Shown: positions 19,506-29,510, counted from the first letter of the stretch. The stretch is DNA of 64,000 nt from Aeromonas piscicola (GCF_000820005.1 NZ_CDBL01000067.1:38244-102243); one strand, 5' to 3'. Notes: generated from the letters alone by a model not told the origin. Translations and numbers: made by a program.

Positions 19506-21005
19506 TCAACGGCGTCGCTTGTTGCCGCCCAGCAGGGAGCCGAGTACGCCGCGTACCAGCTGGCGCCCCACCTCGTTGCCAATGGTACGAGCCACGCTCT
19601 TGGCGGCGGTCTGCACTATCCCATCGTGCTGGCCACCGCGCGGGCCTGTACGGCCAAACAAGATGCCATTGAGAGTATCGAGCAGACCACCTTCGGCGTA
19701 GGTCTTGGCTTCGCCAGCCGGTGTGGCGGCAGCCTTGCCATCATTGAGTCGCTCGAAGGCCGATTCGCGATCCTCGCGGGTCTCGTATCTGCCGTAGAGC
19801 AGGGATCCCCGGATCAGTGCCAGCCGCTCGGCCTCGCTCAAGGGCCCGATACGGCTGGCGGGTGGTGCTATGAAGGCGCGCTCCACCACGTTCGGGCGTC
19901 CCTTCTCATCGAGCAGTGACACCAGGGCCTCGCCCACCCCGAGCTCGGTAATGACGCCGGCCGCATCGAAGGCCGGGTTGGCGCGCAATGTATTGGCGGC
20001 GATCCGTACCGCCTTCTGATCGCTCGGGGTGAAGGCGCGCAGCGCGTGTTGTACCCGGTTGCCGAGCTGCCCCAGCACGCTGTCGGGAATATCGGCCGGG
20101 CTCTGGGTCACGAAATAGACACCGACCCCTTTCGAGCGGATGAGGCGCACCACCAGTTCAATTTTTTCCAGCAGCGCCCTGGGTGCATCGTTGAACAACA
20201 GATGGGCCTCGTCGAAGAAGAACACCAGCACAGGCTTGTCCGGGTCGCCTACCTCGGGCAGTTGCTCGAACAGCTCCGACAACAGCCAGAGCAGGAAGCA
20301 GGCATAGAGCCGGCTGGACTGGGTCAGTTTGCTCGCCGCCAGCACATTGATGTGGCCGTGACCGGCTTCGTCAGTCTGCAACAGATCCTGGATATCCAGC
20401 ATGGGCTCGCCGAAGAAGTGATCGCCCCCCGCGCTCTCCAGGGTGAGCAGGTTGCGCAGGATGGCGCCGATAGAGGCGGTCGACACATTGCCATAGCGGG
20501 TGGTCAGGGATTTGGCGTTCTCCCCGGCAAATTGCACCATGGCGCGCAGATCTTTCAGATCGAGCAGCAGGCCCTCCTCGTCCGCCACCCTGAACACCAG
20601 CTCCAGCACCCCGCTCTGGGTATCGTTGAGGCCGAGCAATCGGGCCAGCAGCAAGGGACCCATATCGGAGACAGTTGCTCGCACCGGGTGCCCATGCTCG
20701 GCGAACAGATCCCAGAAGAGGGTCGGGCTGGCGGTAAAGGTGGGGGCTGGTATGGCGAGCTGGGCCAGACGGGCGTCCAGCTTGCTGGATGGGGTGCCGG
20801 CGGCACCCAGTCCACTCAAATCCCCCTTCACATCCGCCAGAAAGACCGGCACCCCGAGGCGGGAGAAGCCCTCTGCCAGCACCTGCAGGGTGACGGTTTT
20901 GCCCGTGCCGGTGGCGCCCGTAATGAGGCCGTGGCGATTGGCCATGGCGGGCAGCAGGGAGAGGGGTTGGCCATTGGCATAGGCCAGCGTCAGCGGTTCT
21001 GTCAT
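19506..21005 (-). CDS. HerA-like ATPase, DUF853 (YjgR family)
   Basis: The start at 21005 ([25 protein letters not shown]) gives 499 residues, as in E. coli YjgR (about 500). Walker A is [10 protein letters not shown] near residue 30, Walker B is [12 protein letters not shown], and a [22 protein letters not shown] segment follows. This is the HerA/FtsK-type translocase fold. A Gly/Arg-rich C-terminus ends [11 protein letters not shown]. The cellular role of YjgR is not established. Confidence 0.88.
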   Translation of the reverse strand: MTEPLTLAYANGQPLSLLPAMANRHGLITGATGTGKTVTLQVLAEGFSRLGVPVFLADVKGDLSGLGAAGTPSSKLDARLAQLAIPAPTFTASPTLFWDLFAEHGHPVRATVSDMGPLLLARLLGLNDTQSGVLELVFRVADEEGLLLDLKDLRAMVQFAGENAKSLTTRYGNVSTASIGAILRNLLTLESAGGDHFFGEPMLDIQDLLQTDEAGHGHINVLAASKLTQSSRLYACFLLWLLSELFEQLPEVGDPDKPVLVFFFDEAHLLFNDAPRALLEKIELVVRLIRSKGVGVYFVTQSPADIPDSVLGQLGNRVQHALRAFTPSDQKAVRIAANTLRANPAFDAAGVITELGVGEALVSLLDEKGRPNVVERAFIAPPASRIGPLSEAERLALIRGSLLYGRYETREDRESAFERLNDGKAAATPAGEAKTYAEGGLLDTLNGILFGRTGPRGGQHDGIVQTAAKSVARTIGNEVGRQLVRGVLGSLLGGNKRRR

Positions 21006-21134
21006 GGTGCGCTCCTTGTCCTGGCAGGTGGCATGCAGCAGATATCTACAAGGAGTGTGGCGGCAGAGCCAAATGATGGCAAGAGAGGGGGAAATCACCT
21101 TGCCAGAACAAGGGCTGTTCTGACAAGGTGCCGA

Positions 21135-21629
21135 TCAGCGTGCGCGTGCCAGCTTGGCCAGTTGCAACAGCAGCAGGGTGAGGGCGGCGCCGCTGGCGGC
21201 GGTCAGCACCGCCAGCAAGAGGCTGCCGAGCAGGAAGGGCGGCACCAGGGTGGCTGCCTCGTGTTCCAGCCAGTGCAGGGACCAGGTGAGATGAAACGGC
21301 TCCGGCGTCTTGTGCAGCACCAGACAGCCGGTTCGGTAGGCATAGAGATACATGAAGGGGAGCGTCACCGGGTTGTTGAACCAGACCGCCAGCAGGGCCA
21401 GCGGCAGGTTGAGGCTAAACGCCAGCGCCAGAGCGACGGCGATCAGCGAATGCATGGGGACCGGGATCCAGCAGGCAAAGAGGCCGGCTGCCACGGCGCC
21501 ACTCAGGGCTCGCGTCCCTCCCTGCCAGAGTGCGGGTGCCAGCAGGCGTTCACCAAACAGGGCAAACCACTTCTGTTGGCGCAAGGTGTCTGGATCTATC
21601 TTGAAACGGGTAAACCAGCGGCTCAGCAT
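21135..21629 (-). CDS. DUF2062 membrane protein (second of a tandem pair)
   Basis: The start at 21629 (MLSRWFTRFKIDPDTLRQQKWF) gives 164 residues. Three hydrophobic segments and the DUF2062 signature GLFACWIPVPMHSLIAVALALAFSLNLPLALLAVWFNNPVTLPFMY are present. It overlaps the end of the upstream paralogue by seven bases. The domain is found in small inner-membrane proteins of unknown function; a role in envelope maintenance is only a guess. Confidence 0.8.
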   Translation of the reverse strand: MLSRWFTRFKIDPDTLRQQKWFALFGERLLAPALWQGGTRALSGAVAAGLFACWIPVPMHSLIAVALALAFSLNLPLALLAVWFNNPVTLPFMYLYAYRTGCLVLHKTPEPFHLTWSLHWLEHEAATLVPPFLLGSLLLAVLTAASGAALTLLLLQLAKLARAR

Positions 21630-22141
21630 GCCCGGGCCTCCTTGCGCTTTTGCCATTGGCGTACCGTGCTGATACGCCAGAAGGTGCGGATCAGGGCATA
21701 GCCGATCAGCGAGCTCAGCAGGGCGAGCACCAGGGAGCCCAGCAGCAGGGGAGGGGCCACCGTCTCGAATACCGACACCAGCCAGGCCCAGCTGAACTCG
21801 ATGTCGATGTGCTGGGAAGGTTGCCCCAGCAGCTGGCAGCCGGTCAGGTAGGCGCCGTAAAACAGGGGCGGCATGGTAAAGGGGTTGGAGAGCCAGACCA
21901 GGGCGACCGAGAGGGGCAGATTGACCCGACAGGCGATGGCGCCACCGGCCGCCAGCAGCATCTGGCATGGGAGGGGGATCCAGGCCATGAAGAGGCCGAC
22001 CGCGAATGCGCCGGCGGCGGATCGCCGGTTGAGATGCCACAAATTGGCATCGAGCAACAGCTTGCCAAACAGCCGCAAGTGCTTGTGTTCCTTGAGTCTC
22101 TCTTGATCAGGCATCCAGCGTTTTATGAGTCGTTTGGGCAT
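21623..22141 (-). CDS. DUF2062 membrane protein (first of a tandem pair)
   Basis: The 172-residue protein starts at 22141 (MPKRLIKRWMPDQERLKEHKH) and carries the same domain as its neighbour: GLFMAWIPLPCQMLLAAGGAIACRVNLPLSVALVWLSNPFTMPPL. The two genes overlap by seven bases and probably arose by duplication. The pair is divergent from comEC with only 27 bases between starts, so the two promoters must overlap with coding sequence. Confidence 0.85.
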   Translation of the reverse strand: MPKRLIKRWMPDQERLKEHKHLRLFGKLLLDANLWHLNRRSAAGAFAVGLFMAWIPLPCQMLLAAGGAIACRVNLPLSVALVWLSNPFTMPPLFYGAYLTGCQLLGQPSQHIDIEFSWAWLVSVFETVAPPLLLGSLVLALLSSLIGYALIRTFWRISTVRQWQKRKEARAC

Positions 22142-22168
22142 ATTGAAACCTTGCTAAATACTTGCACC

Positions 22169-24436
22169 ATGGATCTGCGCTTGTTGTCGTTTGCCCTGGG
22201 GGCAAGCTCCTCGCTACTCTGGCCATGGTTACCTTCATGGGAATGGGGGGGCCTGATGCTGCTGATCGCGCTCCCCCTCGCCTGTTATCGCTGCTGGCGT
22301 CTGCTGTTTCTGTTGCTCGGCATCCTCTGGATGCAGGCCAGTCTGCAGTACCGGCTCGCCTGGCTGGATAAGCTGGAGGCGCAGGCGAGCCACATCATAA
22401 CCGCACGCTTGCAAAGTGCAGAGCCTGAGGGCGATAAATTTGTCCGGCTGCTGCTGCGGGTGGCGTCCCTCGATGGCCAGGCGCTGATCCCGGAGCCGCT
22501 GGTGCGGATCAATGCCTACCAGACCCTGCCAGCTCTGCCGGCGGGCAGCCAGGTGACGCTGGTGGTCTCTCTCAAACCGGCCCATGGGCTGGCCAACGAG
22601 GCGGGCATGGATGGACGGCGCCTGTTATTGGGCAAGGGCATCACAGCCACCGGCAATCTGCGCCGCATCATGAATACGCAGGCCGCCGTGCCGGGCTGGC
22701 GGGATCGCTGGCTGGCTGAGGCCGCCGCCAGCTGGCAGGGGCTGACCCATGCTCCCCTGTTGTCGGCACTCACCTTTGGCGAACAGAGCGGCATCACGGA
22801 TGAGCAGTGGACGCTGTTTCGCGGCAGCGGACTGACCCATATCATCGCCATCTCGGGTCAGCACATAGCGCTGGTGGCCGTGCTGGGCTGGTGGCTCGGG
22901 CGGCTGTTCGGGCTGCGCGGGGCCATACTGGTCGCCCTGTTGTTTGCCGCCGTCTACAGCTGGTTGGCAGGTTTTGCGGTGGCCACGGAGCGGGCGCTCA
23001 TCATGGTGCTGGTGTGGAGCCTGCTGCGCTGGCGCCGGCGCGAGTGGCCCAGTTATCGCATCTGGCTGTGGGCCTTTGTGGTACTGGTGTTGTGGGATCC
23101 CTTCGCCCTCTACTCAGCCGGTTTCTGGCTCTCATTTCTGGCGGTGGCCCTGCTGCTGGCGGCGGGTTATCTGGAGGCCAAACCCGGTCTGATGCGGCTG
23201 CAGGGCTTGCTGCTGCTCGGCTTGCTGCCGCTGCAACTGGCGTTGTTCGAGGGGATAGCGCCACTGGCGCTGCTGCTCAATCTGCTGGCGTTGCCGCTGT
23301 TTTGCATCGGGATCATTCCGCTGGCGCTGATCGGCGTCCTGCTTGCGCCGCTCTGGGGGTGGCTGGCCCACGGCTTGTTCTGGCTGGCGGATCTGGGGTT
23401 GCAATGGGTGTTGTGGGGGCTGGCGCAGCTGGCCAGCCAGTGGCAGCTCTGGTGGCCCGTGCCGGGCTGGGTGGTGCCGGTAAGCGCCGTGCTGACCCTG
23501 CTCTGGTGCGCCTGGCTTGTGCCGGGGGCTCGCCCGCTATTTATTCCCGCGGTTGCGGCCCTCGCACTTGCCGCCTGGCCCACGCCAACCCGCTGGCAAA
23601 TGCGGGTGCTGGATGTGGGACAGGGCTTGTCTGTGCTTATCACCCGAGGGGAGCGTGGCATCCTCTACGACACAGGGGATCGTTATCCCGGCGGCTACAA
23701 CATGGCGGACGCCGTCATCCTGCCACTGCTCAACCGGCTCGATGTGCAGGTGCTGGATTATCTCGTCATCAGCCACAAGGACAGGGATCATGCTGGCAAC
23801 CGCCGGGCCATATTGCGGGCGCTGCCGGTGCGTCATGAGCTCTCCTCGTTCGAGTTTGGCAAGCTTACCACCCTGTGCCGGCGTGGCCAGCGCTGGCGCT
23901 GGCAGGGGCTCGACTTTGCCGTGCTCTGGCCCGAGCAGCCAGGGCGCGGCCACAACAACGACGGCTGCGTGCTGCAGATTAGCGACGGCAACCGGCGCAT
24001 CCTGCTCAGTGCGGACATAGAGCAGGAGACGGAACGCCGCCTGCTGGCGTTGGATCGGGGCGAGCTGGCCAGCACCCTGCTGGTGAGCCCTCATCATGGC
24101 AGTCGCACCTCGTCCACCCCGGCTTTCGTCGCGGCCGTGAATGCCCGTTATGTAGTGCACAGCGCGGGATTTATTAATCAGTGGGGCTTTCCTCGTCCCG
24201 AGGTGGTGGCCCGGTATCGGCAGGCCAGTCAGTGGGTCACCGGGCTGGATGGCGCCATCCTGATTGAACCCCAGGCTGACGGGTTCGGCATCCGTGCCGA
24301 GCGCGACCATGGCCCCTGGTATCGCCGGGGCGGCGCCTGGTGGCGTCCCGCGGGCTGGCCCAGCTTACCTTCTGCCATTTCCCGCCAGGATCCGCTGTGG
24401 CGAGGGGCCGCCGGCCCGGAGCCGGCCAGGAAATAA
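22169..24436 (+). CDS. comEC: ComEC/Rec2 DNA-uptake channel (YcaI-type)
   Basis: The ATG at 22169 gives 755 residues, near the 754 of E. coli YcaI. The N-terminal part contains the DUF4131-like region and the Competence domain (LTFGEQSGITDEQWTLFRGSGLTHIIAISGQHIAL) with many membrane helices. A metallo-beta-lactamase-like domain follows: VLDVGQGLSVLI, ILYDTGD, ISHKDRDHAGN and VSPHHGSRTSSTP. ComEC moves single-stranded DNA across the inner membrane during transformation. It precedes msbA, as ycaI does in enterics. Confidence 0.9.
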   Translation: MDLRLLSFALGASSSLLWPWLPSWEWGGLMLLIALPLACYRCWRLLFLLLGILWMQASLQYRLAWLDKLEAQASHIITARLQSAEPEGDKFVRLLLRVASLDGQALIPEPLVRINAYQTLPALPAGSQVTLVVSLKPAHGLANEAGMDGRRLLLGKGITATGNLRRIMNTQAAVPGWRDRWLAEAAASWQGLTHAPLLSALTFGEQSGITDEQWTLFRGSGLTHIIAISGQHIALVAVLGWWLGRLFGLRGAILVALLFAAVYSWLAGFAVATERALIMVLVWSLLRWRRREWPSYRIWLWAFVVLVLWDPFALYSAGFWLSFLAVALLLAAGYLEAKPGLMRLQGLLLLGLLPLQLALFEGIAPLALLLNLLALPLFCIGIIPLALIGVLLAPLWGWLAHGLFWLADLGLQWVLWGLAQLASQWQLWWPVPGWVVPVSAVLTLLWCAWLVPGARPLFIPAVAALALAAWPTPTRWQMRVLDVGQGLSVLITRGERGILYDTGDRYPGGYNMADAVILPLLNRLDVQVLDYLVISHKDRDHAGNRRAILRALPVRHELSSFEFGKLTTLCRRGQRWRWQGLDFAVLWPEQPGRGHNNDGCVLQISDGNRRILLSADIEQETERRLLALDRGELASTLLVSPHHGSRTSSTPAFVAAVNARYVVHSAGFINQWGFPRPEVVARYRQASQWVTGLDGAILIEPQADGFGIRAERDHGPWYRRGGAWWRPAGWPSLPSAISRQDPLWRGAAGPEPARK

Positions 24437-24469
24437 TCCATCATCTCCTTCTGTCGAGTGCCGGGTTTT

Positions 24470-24614
24470 GGCTATCAAGATGGTGCTGCCTAGTGGATGC
24501 GCAGGCGTTGGCCAGGGTATTAATTCGTCATTTCCGGTGCGGACTCTGGCTATCAAGATGGCGGCGCTTGGTGGATGCGCAAGCTTTGGCTAGAATACCC
24601 CGTCATTTCCCTTA
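24470..24614 (+). repeat. Imperfect 78-base tandem repeat between comEC and msbA
   Basis: Two copies of a segment starting GGCTATCAAGATGG lie at 24470 and 24548. Each continues with a GTGGATGCGCA block, then TTGGCYAG and a GTCATTTCC end. The second copy contains TAGAAT, a plausible -10 box for msbA. The repeat appears to be a duplicated promoter segment that has since diverged. Confidence 0.75.
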
Positions 24615-24627
24615 TTAACGGCTATTC

Positions 24628-26397
24628 ATGCAACAAGAAACCTCACAAGACAGCTGGCCCGTCTTCAAGCGTCTGCTCGGTTATGTCCGGGATCGCAAGC
24701 TGGGTCTGGTCGGCGGCATCATAGGGATGCTGGGCTATGCCGCCGTGGATACCACCTTCGTCTACTCCATCAAGCCACTGATCGATCAGGGCCTCAATGG
24801 TAATGACAGCGGCGTGCTGAAATGGATGCCTTTCTTCGTACTCGGCATCGTTGCCCTGCGTGGCTGCGCCACCTTCCTCTCCAACTATTGCATGGCCTGG
24901 GTCGGCAACCATGTGGTGATGCGGCTGCAACAGCAGGTGTTCAGCCACCTGATGGCCATGCCCATGAGCTTCTTCGACCGCCAGAACACCGGCAACCTGC
25001 TGGCCAAGGTGACCTATGACGCAGGTCAGGTCTCCTCTGCCGCCAGCTCCACTCTGGTCTCGCTGGTACGGGAAGGGGCGACCGTGGTCGGTCTGCTCGG
25101 CCTGATGTTCTGGCACTCCTGGCAGTTGTCGGTGATCTTCCTGGTGGTGGGCCCTGTGGTGGGCATACTGATTGGCCTCATCAGCCGTCGTTTTCGCAAG
25201 ATCAGCCGCCACATCCAGCAGGCGGTGGGCGACATCACCACCTCGACCGAGCAGATGCTCAAGGGTCATAAAGAGGTGCTGATGTTCGGTGGCCAGCAGG
25301 TCGAAGAGAAACGCTTCTTCCGCGTCAGCAACCACATGCGTCAGCAGACCATGAAGATGGTCGCCGCCGATGCCATCGGCAGCCCCATAGTGCAGATGGT
25401 GGCCTCGGTCGCGCTGGCCGTGTTCCTCTACGTGGCGACCATAGACTCGGTCAAAGCGACCCTGACCGCCGGTACCTTCACCGTCATGGTCACCTCTATG
25501 ATGATGCTGCTCAAGCCGCTCAAAAGCCTGACCGACGTGAATAACCAGTTCCAGCGCGGCATCACCGCCTGTCAGAGCCTGTTCGGTCTGCTCGATTCCA
25601 CCCCGGAAGAGGACGCAGGTACCCGCACTCTGGATCGTGCCCGTGGCGAGATCGAGTTTCGCAACGTCACCTTCACCTACCCGACCAAGGACACCCCTGC
25701 GCTGCACAACGTCAGCTTCAAGGTGGAAGCGGGCAAATCCGTGGCCCTGGTGGGGCGCTCCGGCTCCGGCAAGAGCACCATCGCCAGCCTGCTGACCCGT
25801 TTCTACGACGTGGAGCAGGGCGAGATCCTGCTGGATGGCGTCAATATTCGCGAGTACCGCCTGAGCGAGCTGCGCAAGCAGTACGCCCTGGTTTCCCAGC
25901 ACGTGCACCTGTTCAACGACACGGTCGCCAGCAACATCGCCTATGCGGCGGAAGAGAAATACAGCCGGGAAGAGATCCAGCAGGCGGCCCGCATTGCCCA
26001 TGCCGACGAGTTCGTCAGCAAGATGACTCAGGGGTACGATACCGTGGTCGGCGAGAACGGGGCCTCACTGTCCGGCGGTCAGCGTCAGCGTATCGCCATC
26101 GCCCGCGCCCTGCTGCGCGATGCCCCCGTGTTGCTGCTGGATGAGGCGACCTCGGCGCTCGATACCGAGTCCGAGCGTCACATCCAGGCTGCCATCGACG
26201 AACTGTGCAAGGCGCGCACCTCGCTGGTGATCGCCCACCGCCTCTCCACCATAGAGAAGGCGGACGAGATCCTGGTGATCGACGAGGGTCATATCGTCGA
26301 ACGCGGCAACCATGAAGCCTTGATGGCCAATCAGGGCACCTATGCCCAGCTGCGCGCCATCCAGTTCGGCAACGTTGCAGCGGGTCACAAGGGCTAA
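24628..26397 (+). CDS. msbA: MsbA lipid A flippase (ABC exporter)
   Basis: The 589-residue half-transporter (E. coli 582) has six membrane helices in the first 320 residues, then an ATPase domain with Walker A GRSGSGKST at 376-384, the signature LSGGQRQRIA, Walker B LLLDEATSALD and the switch histidine in VIAHRLSTIE. It flips core-lipid A across the inner membrane for export to the outer leaflet. It overlaps lpxK by one base (TAATG), forming the conserved msbA-lpxK operon. Confidence 0.96.
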   Translation: MQQETSQDSWPVFKRLLGYVRDRKLGLVGGIIGMLGYAAVDTTFVYSIKPLIDQGLNGNDSGVLKWMPFFVLGIVALRGCATFLSNYCMAWVGNHVVMRLQQQVFSHLMAMPMSFFDRQNTGNLLAKVTYDAGQVSSAASSTLVSLVREGATVVGLLGLMFWHSWQLSVIFLVVGPVVGILIGLISRRFRKISRHIQQAVGDITTSTEQMLKGHKEVLMFGGQQVEEKRFFRVSNHMRQQTMKMVAADAIGSPIVQMVASVALAVFLYVATIDSVKATLTAGTFTVMVTSMMMLLKPLKSLTDVNNQFQRGITACQSLFGLLDSTPEEDAGTRTLDRARGEIEFRNVTFTYPTKDTPALHNVSFKVEAGKSVALVGRSGSGKSTIASLLTRFYDVEQGEILLDGVNIREYRLSELRKQYALVSQHVHLFNDTVASNIAYAAEEKYSREEIQQAARIAHADEFVSKMTQGYDTVVGENGASLSGGQRQRIAIARALLRDAPVLLLDEATSALDTESERHIQAAIDELCKARTSLVIAHRLSTIEKADEILVIDEGHIVERGNHEALMANQGTYAQLRAIQFGNVAAGHKG

Positions 26398-27392
26398 TGC
26401 TGCAGCAGCTCTGGTATGGGCAGAGCCGCTGGCGCTGGTGGCTGGCGCCCTTTGCCCTGCTGTTTGCCATCATCAGCGGCGCCCGTCGCTTCGCCTATCG
26501 GCGTGGCTGGTTCAGGGCCTATCGGGCCAGCCTGCCGGTGATAGTGGTGGGCAATATCTCGGTGGGTGGCAACGGCAAGACCCCGGTCGTGGTCTGGCTG
26601 GTGGAACAGCTGCAAGCCCGCGGGTTCAGGCCCGGGGTGGTGAGCCGTGGCTATGGCGGCAAGGCGCCCCATTATCCCTATCGACTCGATGCCAATAGCA
26701 GCACGGCGCAGGCAGGTGACGAGCCCGTGCTCATCGCCCGTCGCTGCGGCTGCCCCGTGGTGGTCGCCCCCAAACGGGCCGATGCGGTGCGGCTGTTGGA
26801 GCAAGGTGGCGAGGTGGACATCATCATCACAGACGACGGTCTGCAGCACTATGGGTTGGCCCGCGACATCGAGCTGGTGGTAGTGGATGGAGTACGCCGT
26901 TTTGGCAACGCCTGCCTGCTGCCCATGGGACCGCTGCGCGAGCCCGTGACCCGGCTCAAGCGGGTGGATGCCATCATCTGCAACGGCGGCACGCCAGCCC
27001 GAGGGGAGTACCCCATGGCGCTGGTGGCCGATGCGCCGCGCCGGGTGCGCGATGACGTGCCCGCCGGCGAGCCCTTGCCCCGTGCCGTGGATGCCCTGGC
27101 CGGCATAGGCCATCCCCCCCGTTTCTTCGCCACCCTGACCAGCCTCGGTTATGAGCTTCAGCAGAGCGTCGGTTATGCGGATCATCAGGCGTTTGAGCGG
27201 GATGAACTGCTCGCCCGCTTCGGCGAGCGGCCGTTGCTGATGACCGAAAAAGACGCGGTCAAGTGTCGGGGGTTTGCGCCGGATAACTGGTGGTATCTGC
27301 CGGTCAGTGCCGAGTTGCCTGCCTCCTTGCTCGACAGCCTGTTGCAGAAATTGCATCCGGCAAAGGCACCCGCTGCCGGCTCTGAACACTGA
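26397..27392 (+). CDS. lpxK: LpxK tetraacyldisaccharide 4'-kinase
   Basis: The 331-residue protein has an N-terminal membrane anchor (WWLAPFALLFAIISGARR), then the P-loop VVGNISVGGNGKTPV and the DDGLQHYGLARDIELVVVD segment typical of LpxK. It phosphorylates the 4' position of the lipid A disaccharide at the inner membrane. Translation is coupled to msbA through the TAATG overlap. It is followed by ycaR and kdsB, the usual enteric order. Confidence 0.95.
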   Translation: MLQQLWYGQSRWRWWLAPFALLFAIISGARRFAYRRGWFRAYRASLPVIVVGNISVGGNGKTPVVVWLVEQLQARGFRPGVVSRGYGGKAPHYPYRLDANSSTAQAGDEPVLIARRCGCPVVVAPKRADAVRLLEQGGEVDIIITDDGLQHYGLARDIELVVVDGVRRFGNACLLPMGPLREPVTRLKRVDAIICNGGTPARGEYPMALVADAPRRVRDDVPAGEPLPRAVDALAGIGHPPRFFATLTSLGYELQQSVGYADHQAFERDELLARFGERPLLMTEKDAVKCRGFAPDNWWYLPVSAELPASLLDSLLQKLHPAKAPAAGSEH

Positions 27393-27412
27393 AGGGTGGC
27401 ATGCCGGCTGGT

Positions 27413-27552
27413 CCGGCATCCTGGCCCGCTCGATAAAGTGAAAGGAGCCGCGATTTGGCTCCGGGTTTTAGAATATCAATGGCTCGACATCATGGCGTGC
27501 CCGGCATCCTGGCCCGCTCGAGATAGTCGCTTGCTCGACATCGTTGAAGGAG
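27413..27552 (+). repeat. Decayed partial duplications of the ycaR 5' end
   Basis: CCGGCATCCTGGCCCGCTCGA occurs at 27413 and again at 27501 (period 88). Between them 27471-27504 matches the start of ycaR (27568-27602), reading YQWLDIMACP against [11 protein letters not shown] in the same relative frame. A third short piece at 27530-27552 reads LLDIVEG and carries the GAAGGAG used by ycaR. The lpxK-ycaR gap thus seems built from eroded copies of the ycaR start. Confidence 0.7.
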
Positions 27553-27559
27553 TTTCGTT

Positions 27560-27748
27560 TTGGCACTGGATATCAAATTGCTCGACATCATCGCCTGCCC
27601 GGTTTGCAAGGGGAAGCTGCACTACAACAAGGCCGTACACGAGCTGGTCTGCCGTTTCGACAAGCTGGCCTATCCGCTGGAGGAGGGGATCCCTGTACTG
27701 CTGGAAAACCGTGCCCGTCATCTCAATAGCGACGAGATGCCGTCATGA
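27560..27748 (+). CDS. ycaR: YcaR, Trm112-like zinc-ribbon-fold protein
   Basis: The start is a TTG at 27560, seven bases after GAAGGAG; no better ATG exists before the conserved [14 protein letters not shown] motif. The 62-residue protein keeps only part of the metal-binding cysteines (CPVC and a later C), as does E. coli YcaR. The Trm112 fold acts as a methyltransferase-activating partner in other domains of life; the bacterial role is unclear. It overlaps kdsB by four bases (ATGA). Confidence 0.88.
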   Translation: MALDIKLLDIIACPVCKGKLHYNKAVHELVCRFDKLAYPLEEGIPVLLENRARHLNSDEMPS

Positions 27749-28524
27749 GTTTCGTGGTGATCATTCCTGCCCGCTACGCCTCCAGCCGCTTGCCGGGCAA
27801 GCCGCTGGCGGACATCCATGGCAAGCCCATGGTGCAGCACGTGGTGGAAAAGGCCCTGCAATCCGGCGCGGATCGGGTGATCGTCGCCACCGATGACGAG
27901 CGGGTACGCAGCGCGCTGGCTTCCTGTGCCGCACTTGCCGGTTTTGAGGTGTGCATGACCTCGCAGGATCACCAGTCCGGCACCGAGCGTCTGGCGGAAG
28001 TGTGCCGTCACTACGGCTTTGCCAGCGATACCATCATCGTCAATGTGCAGGGGGATGAGCCGCTCATTCCGCCCGCCATCATACGTCAGGTGGCCGACAA
28101 TCTGGCCGCGGCGACGGCGCCCATGGCTACCCTCTCTGTGCCCATTGTGGATGCGGAAGAGGCGTTCAATCCCAACGCGGTCAAGGTCGTGACCGACAAG
28201 GATGGCTACGCCCTCTACTTCAGTCGCGCTTGCATTCCCTGGGACAGGGATCGCTTTGCTGCCAGTGATCTCGCTGCAGGGCGCCACGAGCAGATTGGCG
28301 ATCACTACCAGCGCCACATCGGCATCTACGCCTATCGCGCTGGTTTCATCCAGCGTTACGTGGACTGGGCGCCGAGCGCGCTGGAGCAGGTCGAGGCGCT
28401 GGAGCAGCTGCGGGTGCTCTGGTACGGGGAGAAGATCCACGTGGCCCAGGCGCTGCAAGCGCCGCCGGTCGGGGTGGATACTCAGGCCGATCTGGACAAG
28501 GTGCGTGCGCTGCTGGCGAACTGA
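27745..28524 (+). CDS. kdsB: KdsB, CMP-KDO synthetase
   Basis: The 259-residue protein begins [33 protein letters not shown], the nucleotide-binding start of the family, and contains [12 protein letters not shown] with the metal-binding Asp and [13 protein letters not shown]. It activates KDO with CTP for lipid A-core synthesis. It is the last gene of the msbA-lpxK-ycaR-kdsB operon, which a terminator closes. Confidence 0.96.
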   Translation: MSFVVIIPARYASSRLPGKPLADIHGKPMVQHVVEKALQSGADRVIVATDDERVRSALASCAALAGFEVCMTSQDHQSGTERLAEVCRHYGFASDTIIVNVQGDEPLIPPAIIRQVADNLAAATAPMATLSVPIVDAEEAFNPNAVKVVTDKDGYALYFSRACIPWDRDRFAASDLAAGRHEQIGDHYQRHIGIYAYRAGFIQRYVDWAPSALEQVEALEQLRVLWYGEKIHVAQALQAPPVGVDTQADLDKVRALLAN

Positions 28525-28549
28525 TGCCAGCACCACCGATATGACGCTG

Positions 28550-28576
28550 AACGGTGCCTGCAGGCGCCGTTTTTTG
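28550..28576 (+). terminator. Terminator after kdsB
   Basis: ACGGTGCC and GGCGCCGT pair around TGCA (one G-T pair) and are followed by TTTTTG, 26 bases after the kdsB stop. Confidence 0.8.
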
Positions 28577-28736
28577 TGTTGAATCCTTGCATAATTATTT
28601 GATTGCAAACGTCATTTATGAGCACTTTCAAACTTTTCCCGCCCATGGTTTGCCAAACCAGCGAGTTTGGTTATGATGCAAGACGCCGTGTTAACCCTAA
28701 CTGGCATATAACGAGATAAAAAAACGGGGTGTTTGG

Positions 28737-29381
28737 GTGATTAATGTATTCCTGGTCGATGATCATGAGTTGGTGCGTACAGGGATAAGACGCATTTTGG
28801 AAGATGTCCGCGGGATCAAGGTGGTGGGCGAGGCGCAGAGCGGGGAAACCGCAGTCACTTTCTGTCGTCAGCACCATCCAGACGTGATCCTGATGGACAT
28901 GAACATGCCGGGCATCGGCGGCCTGGAGGCGACCCGCAAGATACTGCGGATCCGGCCCGATGTACGCATCATAGTGCTGACCATTCATTCAGAAAATCCG
29001 TTCCCCACCAAGGTGATGCAGGCGGGCGCAGCCGGTTATCTCACCAAGGGCGCCGCCCCGGACGAGATGATCCACGCCATTCGCCTGGTGCACTCGGGCC
29101 AGCGTTACATCTCCCCCGAGATCGCCCAGCAGATGGCGCTCAGCCAGTTTGCGTCGGCGGATGAAAATCCCTTCAAGTCCCTCTCCGAGCGCGAGCTGCA
29201 GATCATGATGATGATCACCAAGGGGCAGAAGGTGACCGACATCTCCGAGCAGTTGAACCTGAGCCCGAAGACAGTCAACAGCTACCGTTACCGCCTGTTC
29301 AGCAAGCTCAACATCAACGGCGATGTGGAGCTGACCCATCTGGCCATTCGCTATGGCATGCTGGACGCCGACACCCTGTAA
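28737..29381 (+). CDS. uvrY: UvrY/GacA-type response regulator
   Basis: The start is a GTG at 28737, which aligns with the MINVLLVDDHELVR start of E. coli UvrY; no strong ribosome site precedes it. The 214-residue protein has receiver residues D8-D9 and D54 (LMDMNMPGIGG), then a LuxR-type helix-turn-helix (LSERELQIMMMITKGQ to LSPKTVNSYRYRLFSKL). With BarA it controls csrB-type RNAs and so carbon storage, motility and virulence. As in enterics it lies just ahead of uvrC, but here a terminator stands between the two. Confidence 0.94.
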   Translation: MINVFLVDDHELVRTGIRRILEDVRGIKVVGEAQSGETAVTFCRQHHPDVILMDMNMPGIGGLEATRKILRIRPDVRIIVLTIHSENPFPTKVMQAGAAGYLTKGAAPDEMIHAIRLVHSGQRYISPEIAQQMALSQFASADENPFKSLSERELQIMMMITKGQKVTDISEQLNLSPKTVNSYRYRLFSKLNINGDVELTHLAIRYGMLDADTL

Positions 29382-29398
29382 GCGGGTGGCGTGGAGTC

Positions 29399-29425
29399 AA
29401 AAAGGCGGCAGGTGCCGCCTTTTTG
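29399..29425 (+). terminator. Terminator between uvrY and uvrC
   Basis: AAAAAGGCGGCA and TGCCGCCTTTTT pair around GG, with the T-run continuing past the stem, 18 bases after uvrY. Confidence 0.8.
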
Positions 29426-29510
29426 CATTTCGCCGGCCTGGCGCAGTATGCTCTCCCCGTTGATGCTGACTTCTATCGTTTTCGCCCCTTTGTGTTGAGC
29501 CGAGTAGCCG

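Noticed and set aside
24643..26001. 452-residue minus-strand open frame
   Set aside because: Antisense to msbA with His/Gln-rich composition.
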